The notes below the pieces were generated by a model. The model was not told the origin of the DNA. It made no database searches and saw only the letters and a program-made list of their open reading frames with translations. The translations under genes and the position numbers were made by a program. 64,000 nucleotides of DNA, taken from Geosiphon pyriformis. Taxonomy: Eukaryota; Glomeromycota; Glomeromycetes; Archaeosporales; Geosiphonaceae. Shown one piece after another: positions 57,251 through 64,000 of the stretch; the first letter of the stretch is position 1; every line of letters begins with the position of its first letter. The stretch covers positions 787,887 through 851,886 of the forward strand of contig JAAOMT010000703.1 of assembly GCA_016748015.1 (NCBI GenBank). Reading direction: 5' to 3'.

Positions 57251-58013
57251 TAGAGAATACTAGTCCAATCAGATAAGATTCCACAAGATCTGGAACCAAT
57301 CATTATTATTGATAACAACATGTCCAATTGATTGACAGAAAGAATATATAAAGACATGGTCAACATGATAGAAAAATGCAGAAAAATGAAAATTACCAAT
57401 AACATTTATTCATTAGCACAACAAATCTTCTAATTAATCCAACACCAGGAGATGAAAATTACAATCAATCAACAAACTATTTGATACAAAAGTACTGCAA
57501 GGATACCACAACACAAAGTACAGAAAAAACTCAAAAATGTTGTTGACAAGATTATGACCAAGGTAAAATTGGCCATGAAAGAACAATGAATAGTCAGATT
57601 ACACCAAAAACTTACCAGAAAAACTTGGACTTGATGGACACAACAATTTCCAAAAAACTATTGTTATTTTCACTTGGGACAACATGTAAATATCCAGAAT
57701 TTGTACACCAACAAAACAAAACAGTTATTTGACACAACAATACTAAGACAACTAGAACAATTTGTGGGAAAGAACAATCTAACCACACAAGCTCGAGCCA
57801 TTTACTGGCTATATATGAGATTTCAAGACCGACCAAAAATTTTACTCAACATAGCAATGGATACAGTTATGAGTAATTAATTGGGAAAAATGACCAATGC
57901 CCAATTTGAAGAACTACAAACTCAAATAACACAAGTAATACTCAAAAAAAAAGTTCAAAAAATAATTCAAAAGGGGAAATTAAAAGAGTTAGATTTCGAT
58001 GGAGCTCAATATT
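57251..58013 (+). other. 3' non-domain region of gypsy element 2
   Basis: Short Lys/Asn-rich frames with many stops continue the pol tail. A frame at 57674-57880 reads GQHVNIQNLYTNKT and onward but matches no family I know. A possible extra purine tract (AAAAGGGGAAATTAAAAGAG) lies at about 57969-57988. Confidence 0.4.
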
Positions 58014-58028
58014 AAAAGAAGAGAATAA
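58014..58028 (+). other. Polypurine tract of gypsy element 2
   Basis: AAAAGAAGAGAATAA directly abuts the TGTTAC start of the 3' LTR, the expected location for second-strand priming. Confidence 0.6.
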
Positions 58029-58908
58029 TGTTACTTATAGAATATAGGAAGTATATTATTATTAGCAAGTAGATATTAGCCAATCAGAAGTAGACATAGT
58101 AAATGTGGAATTCCAGGATTCCTCTTAGAGGAATTGCAGGATTCCAGAAATTTCAGGATTCTCTGGCGAGAAATCGCAGGATTCCAGAATTCCAGGATTC
58201 CTCTCATCAGGAATCGCAAGATTCCAGAAATTCCAGGATTCCTGTCACAAGGAATTGAAAAATTGAGGAATCTCAAATATGTATATATAGCAGTAGTGTT
58301 AGAAGCAAAAGAAAAAAATTGACACCAAAAATCCTTAGCTTAGTTACCACAATCTTCAAATAAATAATTATTCACTATATCAAATTCATTCTTCACTATT
58401 AACACTTTATGTTGATAGTAACTAATACTTAACCATACTGGAACAATAGCTTTTGATCATGGCTATTGATGAGATACTAACTTGCAAATTGCCTTGGCTT
58501 ATTTCTTATTTTTTTTTTTATTTTTTCTTTATTTTTTTTGTTGTCTACTAACTTGATTAAAAAATTTACTCTTGGAGAACTTATGGAGGAATAAACTTGC
58601 TTAAACAATACTTACTTTTGGAGGACTTACAGAGGAACTGACATTAGGAAACAGCACTAGTATACACTTATAGAGGATATTGTACCAGGAGAATCATCAA
58701 CCATCAAGCTAAGCAAGCAATCGATAAAACTACGGTTTTAGAAAACTACTGATAAATTGTTACCAGTGAATCTCTGTTCATTATACAAACAACTCAATTG
58801 AAAAACCTTTAGATAAAATACCTTCAGATTATCATTGTTATCAATCACTTTAAACACCAAGTTACAGATTTGTTATTCACTCGACATCCCAAAGAATCAC
58901 CTGTAATA
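58029..58908 (+). mobile_element. 3' LTR of gypsy element 2
   Basis: It is 880 bp, starts TGTTACTT and ends CTGTAATA, where the terminal TAACA has become TAATA. Compared with the 5' LTR over the first 315 bp I count about 27 differences, all transitions, and one length change in an A run. Confidence 0.85.
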
Positions 58909-58912
58909 CTAA

Positions 58913-60423
58913 GATTGATAACTAAGAAAGCCATAAATACACTTTTGGGAAAAAACAATTTTTTGGATGATGTTAGTAATGATAACATTTTGTTGGATAC
59001 TCTGGTGATTTTTTCTCCCCCTCTAAAAAATCTGGTCAATGTTTTTGTTCGAAAATCTTTTGCTATGAATATTGAACTTGACAAGATGGCTGAAATATCT
59101 TCTCAGAAAAAGCTGGTAATAGTCAGAAGATTATTTTCAAAAGTTAATGGTTTTGGGGAGGTCTCTACTCCTTCAAAATTTTCTGGGATCATCTGTGCTT
59201 CCTTTACTTCTGAAGCTAGTTTGGCACAGACAACAGAAAAGGCAAGAGTGGTAGACATTTTAGTAAATACTGATCTCAAAAAATCAACTATTCACTTAGA
59301 TCAGGCTGTAGTGGTAAAGGAAATTCCAGTTGAAACATCAGCTAAGGCTGTGCGCGCTGCACTTTCTGAATTTGGTTTTGTTGTGTTGATCAAAATATAA
59401 TTGGTAGGGCTATGGCAAAAAACTGTGATTGAATTTGTCCAATCAGATTAGGCTGATTTGGTAGCAGTTAGATAGTCTATCTTGATCAAGAAAAATGCCA
59501 TGAGAGTGGCCAAGGCTAATACAGACAAGGAATCTTGAGATACGAGGGATCAGCATAGGGCTTTGCTCTATATATTGCCAATAGACACCAATGCTCATGA
59601 TATTTGAAACTTTATTGGCTCTATGGGTGAGAAAACATGTGTCATTAATCAATACTCTGTTATATATGCTAGGGCCAAGTGTGCTGTTGTTTGTTTTGAC
59701 TCTGCTGTTTTAATTGATGCTGTTATAGAAACTATACTTGTCTTAAAAGGTGCCAAGCTGCATTGGTTTTATCTGAGTTCTGCTAAGTGTGCTAAGTGTG
59801 GGAATTTGGATTATACATTTCTGGATTGTTTTGTGAGTGAGAATGCTTTTCCTGGTGGTTCAACTCACAAAATATTGTTGGATAATGATAAAAACAGACT
59901 GGTTTCCATTTATGTTAAATGCTCTGCTCCAATTTCTTATCCTGTTTTTTTTGGTGGTGTTTTATGGGCCAATATTGTTGGTGGGTCTTCATTCTCTCCT
60001 CTCTTTGTGCACAATGGCTCAGCTGCTTCTGGTTCTTTTTCAGAAAAGAAACCTACTCCAATGGTGCCTATAGATTTGAATAATAGGTTTGTCGCTCTTG
60101 AGCATAGTCTTGTCAGCCTTGCAGAACATGTTGACAAATTGGCTAAGAGATTGAACTTACCTGGGCCAATGGTTTCCCAGCCTAGTCCTGGATGTCAGCT
60201 GTTGGTGATCTCTTTATCACAAAATCAAGAGGTGAATATAGTGATAAGTGAGAGTTCAGGTGTGGTCACTGGTAGTGAAACTATTGCAGGAGTAGCAGTT
60301 TTTGGTTTTTTAGTTATCTTTAAAATGGAAGAAACTCTGAACAATCTTTCAATTACGGTTATAAGTCTCTTGGCCAAAATTGACAATACTAGTTTGGTTT
60401 CTGCTGTTTATCTTTTTCAATGA
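58913..60423 (+). pseudogene. LINE B ORF1, 3' part
   Basis: The frame resumes RLITKKAINTLLGKNNFLDD. It passes through KLVIVRRLFSKVNGFGEVST and LVNTDLKKSTIHLDQAV and, after stops at 59398, 59449, 59473, 59536 and 59605, continues in a frame open from 59608 to 60423 (from the first methionine-type start near 59623). The latter includes a Cys pattern (CAKCGNLDYTFLDC) like a CCHC knuckle with its His lost, a Ser/Pro-rich segment and a leucine-rich coiled coil (RFVALEHSLVSLAEHVDKLA; MEETLNNLSITVISLLAKI). LINE ORF1 proteins bind template RNA. Confidence 0.75.
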
Positions 60424-63400
60424 TTGATCTGGTTTGGAAAATTGCAACATGCAATGTTTGTGGTATTAATGTCTCTGCCAAGCAGAATGATATTGTTTGT
60501 TGACATGTAGATTCTGGAAATATGGTTTTTATTATTATGGAGACAAAGTTGAGGTTCAATGTTAGGCCTTGGATTATGAACAAGTTTGATGGTATAAGAA
60601 TATTTTCTTCTGGTTTGAACAAAAAATTTCTTGGTGCTGGAGTGGCAATTATTATGAACAACTTTCTTGCACATCATGTTTTTAAGATTAAAGAGATTCC
60701 TAGTTATCTTATTTCTGTTCAGCTTCTTTTCAAGGGCAAGTTGTCAGTGGTAATTTTGGGCCTATACACAAGTGCTTTTGCTGAAACCAAATTTGGCCAA
60801 GCTTGCAAAATCAACTTTATTATTGTCAAGGCTGCTAATTCCTTCACATTTGTGGTTTTGGGTGGTGATTTCAATAAGAATAGATCTAAGAAGAGTGCTA
60901 GTTTTAAGTTTTGCTTAGATTTGGGATTGGTCAACTTCTTTAGCAAACACTTTCTGGTCAAAGCTTCTACTTGGGGCAATTTCTGAAGTGCCATAAAGGT
61001 TATTAACTACATTTTTGTGAGCAAGAGTTTGTTGTTTGTATTGGCTGGTCATGAAGTTACTTCTGTCTCTGACTTCTTTAACACTAATCATAATGCTGTT
61101 TTGGTTTTAGTTGGTTTGAGTGGTCTCTTAGATGTCTGGCTCAATAGTAAGTGTAAGCAGGCCAATAAAAATAAGTGGAAATTCAAAATTAAGGATGCAA
61201 ATGCTAATAAGTGAATACACTTTAGGAAACATTCATTAAATAAGTTCTTAGAATATATAGATATGTTCAATAATACAAAGGATACTAAAAATTTGGATGC
61301 TATATAGAAGATTCTTAAGAAAATGGTTATAAACTTAACTAATAGTGTGTTTTCTAGACACTGGTTTAGTGAGTTTGATTGTTAAAAAAATAAGCTGTTT
61401 TCTAAATTCTTTAAGCTGGAATTGTTGGTGGCCAAGTTGGTGAAGTGTTTAAGCTCAGATTAGAAATCAGAAGCTGCTTATCTTTTTAAGGTGTGGTCCA
61501 CTCTTGATAGTAAGAGGGCCTTCAAAGCTTGCACAATGTTTGATAATAGTAAAAGCAGAAAGAGCATTCTTCAACACCTATCAAGAGTCAAAAAATTGTA
61601 CAAAAAGTCCAAATACTATGAGTCTAGAGTGGCCAGAAACATTTCAATCAGAAAGACAATAAACAAGTGCATAGAAACCTTTAGCTTCAATAAAAGACAT
61701 ATAATTAAAAGTGTTTTGGAATGGCCATTTAGGAAAGTAGTGCTGGATCATCTAATTGTGAATAATGAGTTAATTTTGGAACCCAGAAAAGTTATGTCTG
61801 CTGTTGATAGTATCATGGAAGGATGGACAAGAAAACAGATTGCTCCTATTTCTATGTTTGTTCATTGGTCTAATCAATATGCTCCCTTAGACTATATTAG
61901 TAATACTGCATTCTCAAATGTTATGGATGTGATTGAATTGGCTGAGTTTCTCTTGGTGGTCAAAAAACTGTCTGATGGGAAAGCTGCTGGTATTTTTGGT
62001 ATTCCTAATGAGCTTTGGAAGCATGAAGATACTCAGATTCTAGGTGGTTTGTTGAATATTCTCAATGTGTGTTTGGAGTTGGGTGCAGTTTCTCTATAGT
62101 AGAAGCAAGCCTAGATTTCTATAATACCAAAGCCATATGACTGGAAGGGGACACTTATCAATACCAGACCTATAGTTTTAGTTGAAACAGCCAAGAAAAT
62201 ACTGTCAAAAGTTCTTTCTGACAGAATATCTCTGGCATGCAGTAAATTTAATGTTTTTTATGATGATAATTTCTCAGTTTTGAAGGGTACATTTACTCAA
62301 ACTCTGATTTTTACCATTGGTTCTATCATTAAGAATGCATTTGAAAAGAGCAAAGAACTGTGGCTGGTATTTTAAGATATGTGAAAAGTTTATGACTCAG
62401 TTGGATAGTTTCATTTGTAAAACAGTTTAGTTAAGATCAAGATATGCCCCCATTTTATTGAATTTTTTGGAAACATACACAATGGTCGGACCAATTGGAT
62501 AATGACAGACTTTGAACTTATTGATGGATATACTGTTTATGATGGGTTAGATCAAGGGGAAGTTTTCTTGCCACTACTGTGAAGAATCTTCTATGATCCT
62601 CTGCTTTGTGAGGTCAAAAAGCATAAAAAATTGTATGGATATAGGTTAAATTTAAAATTTTTTACTAGGACTAGTAGAGCTGACCTTAAGGGTGGCAAAA
62701 CTTCTTTTTTTGCAGCTGGTGCCTTTGTAGATAATACTATTTGGATTGGGAACTGTCTGGTGACTACACAATACATTTTGAACATTGCGAGTAAATTTTT
62801 TTTGATCAATAACATTGCTATTAACACAAACAAAATGATTACTATTCTTATTAATCAAGAGGCCAGAGGTGTTTCATTGTTTATTAGTGGTTCTGAAATT
62901 TCTATTGCCAAAAAAGGTGAGTCCTACTGATATTTAGGGATTTTTTTTTCTATAGATGGCCTGTCTAAGCCGAGTTTGGCCAAAGTTTATTCAGATATCA
63001 GGTTTTTTTCAAATGTGGTTTTAAGAAAAGTCATCACTAAGAAACAGTTTCTATATTTGGTTTCTGCTGTTTTGCAGCTCATAATTGGTTATAGATTGCA
63101 GTTCAGCTGTGTTTCCAAGGGTGTATGTAAAAAGTGGGACAAAATATTGAAGAAAGGTTTAAAGCTTAAGGCCAATCTGCCCAAGGATTTTTCAAATAAA
63201 GCTTTGTATTATCTAGAGCTATATGGTTTAAAAACTTTTGAGCAAGTACTGACTGAAAATCTGCTGGCTGGCCTGATTAAGTTTGCTAATGCTGACAGAA
63301 TCCTCAGTGAATTATTCAAACACAGAGCCATGGAGTTGCAGACCATTGGCTGGATGTCCCGGCACTTTCTTAAATTTTCAAGTAAGTTGCTAGTTGATTC

Positions 63401-64000
63401 CACAAATTGCTTTTTGGCTGACACAACATGTGCTCTTAAATTGTGCAACCTATCATTGGACAGTAATCTGCTTAATGTTTTTCAGGCCAGAAATAATATT
63501 GCAGTTTTGGATGTGCTTGGTTTTAAGTCTTATTTGGGCATAGTGAAGTCTCTTAAAAGATATGATGTAGTGTTCATGAACCAGCTTTTGGACCACCACA
63601 GCAAGTGTTTTATGTGGAACACGTTTTGCAGATAGAAGAAGCTGGATCCTAGAGACCCAGTTCCTGTCTGGTTTGCTTTTTTGGTCAAATTTATCATTGA
63701 AGATGGCTTGTTGAATGGTGTGCTGTTGTCTCCTCATTCCATTCCCACTGATTTTTCTTGTAACTTTGGTTATGTTGGTAAGCATCTGCTGAATTCCAGG
63801 TTGGGCTTTATTACTGTCTACACAAATAGTTCCATTAAAAATTTGGGTTTAGTGCAAGCTTATGGTGGTGCTGCTACCTATTTTCTGGATGTAGACACTA
63901 GTGTTGGAATTAAAATAAATGGGTTGCTGTCATCAACTCTAGTGGAACTGCAGACTATTGCACTTGCTTTGGAGTGTGTGCCTGTTTCTTAATCTGTTGA
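60424..64000 (+). pseudogene. LINE B ORF2: APE endonuclease, reverse transcriptase, start of RNase H
   Basis: Endonuclease motifs are KIATCNVCGIN (60440), IIMETKLRF with the catalytic Glu (60535), VVLGGDFNKNRSK (60860) and NTNHNAVLVL (61080), where the expected SDH is TNH. Reverse transcriptase begins near 61990 (SDGKAAGIFGIPNELWKH) and includes LDQGEVFLP (62550). The catalytic box FVDNTIWIG (62725) has one Asp lost to Asn. Thumb-like and connection sequence is open from 62976 to 63635. RNase H starts with VYTNSSIKNLGLV (63817) and TLVELQTIALALECVP at the window end. About twelve stops are present. Confidence 0.85.

Larger units (their letters stand above)
48752..58908 (+). mobile_element. 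Ty3/gypsy LTR retrotransposon 2 with dUTPase, nested in LINE B
   Basis: The element is 10,157 bp long, has LTRs of 881 and 880 bp, and sits in the same orientation as the host LINE. Order: LTR, primer site, gag with zinc knuckle, protease, Cys-rich linker, dUTPase, reverse transcriptase with RNase H, integrase, purine tract, LTR. Pol order RT-RH-IN identifies Ty3/gypsy. More than twenty stops break the frames, nearly all explicable by single transitions. The two LTRs have diverged by transitions, so this copy is old. Confidence 0.9.
48310..64000 (+). mobile_element. LINE retrotransposon B, split by a nested gypsy element, continuing past the window
   Basis: ORF1 begins about 48310 and is interrupted at 48751. 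It resumes at 58913 and ends near 60423. It is followed by an APE-type endonuclease (60430-61030), reverse transcriptase (about 61640-63640) and the beginning of RNase H (63780-64000). Removing the inserted element together with one 4-bp duplicate restores ORF1 continuity. Numerous stops and catalytic-site losses make it inactive. Confidence 0.85.

Noticed and set aside
58107-58322. Open frames across the LTR repeat array as a real protein
   Set aside because: They arise from the 40-bp tandem repeat, exist on both strands, and lie inside U3.

Overview
This is a nuclear window from an AT-rich, repeat-laden fungal genome. It most resembles an arbuscular mycorrhizal fungus (Glomeromycotina, Rhizophagus type). 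That reading rests on a fused pentafunctional AROM gene, a fungal set of intron-rich housekeeping genes with short introns (about 60-190 bp), and LINE and Ty3/gypsy families whose translations match elements I know from Rhizophagus. No tRNA or rRNA gene was recognised.

Layout. 1-5650: a minus-strand Ty3/gypsy element (gag, primer site and 5' LTR) running off the left edge and abutting a 5'-truncated, stop-ridden LINE (A). 5650-9780: an AT island holding little but decayed LINE and LTR scraps. 10080-13973: a 14-exon LSH/DDM1/Irc5-type SNF2 remodeller. 14000-24400: a second decayed zone with a MULE/FAR1-type transposase remnant behind an intact-looking promoter, a minus-strand LINE (C) lacking its reverse transcriptase, a possible solo LTR and a small frameshifted coiled-coil gene. 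24556-45349: the gene-rich core, with OMA1 (+), AROM (-), a Fanzor/TnpB-like pseudogene (-), a TFIIB/Brf-like factor (+), a peroxisomal ABCD half-transporter (+), HRD1/SYVN1 (+), an NDUFS5-like complex I subunit (-) and an Env7/STK16-type kinase (+). 45350-48300: an AT island with a LINE C-terminal remnant (D). 48310-64000: a LINE (B) whose ORF1 is split by a 10.16 kb Ty3/gypsy element with two LTRs of about 880 bp and a dUTPase domain between protease and reverse transcriptase.

Exon joins were worked out by reading frame and homology. All eight housekeeping genes can be assembled as open frames under those joins. The transposons are broken mostly by C-to-T and G-to-A changes. In the stretch I compared, the two LTRs of the nested element differ only by transitions plus one length change. 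The LSH-family gene, whose relatives are needed for cytosine methylation of transposons, lies between transposon fields that look altered by cytosine deamination. That juxtaposition is suggestive but not proof of a link. The most unusual items are the Fanzor/TnpB remnant, the dUTPase-bearing retroelement with its palindromic 40-bp U3 repeats, four GC-AG introns among about 49, and an NDUFS5 start codon that appears to be split by an intron.
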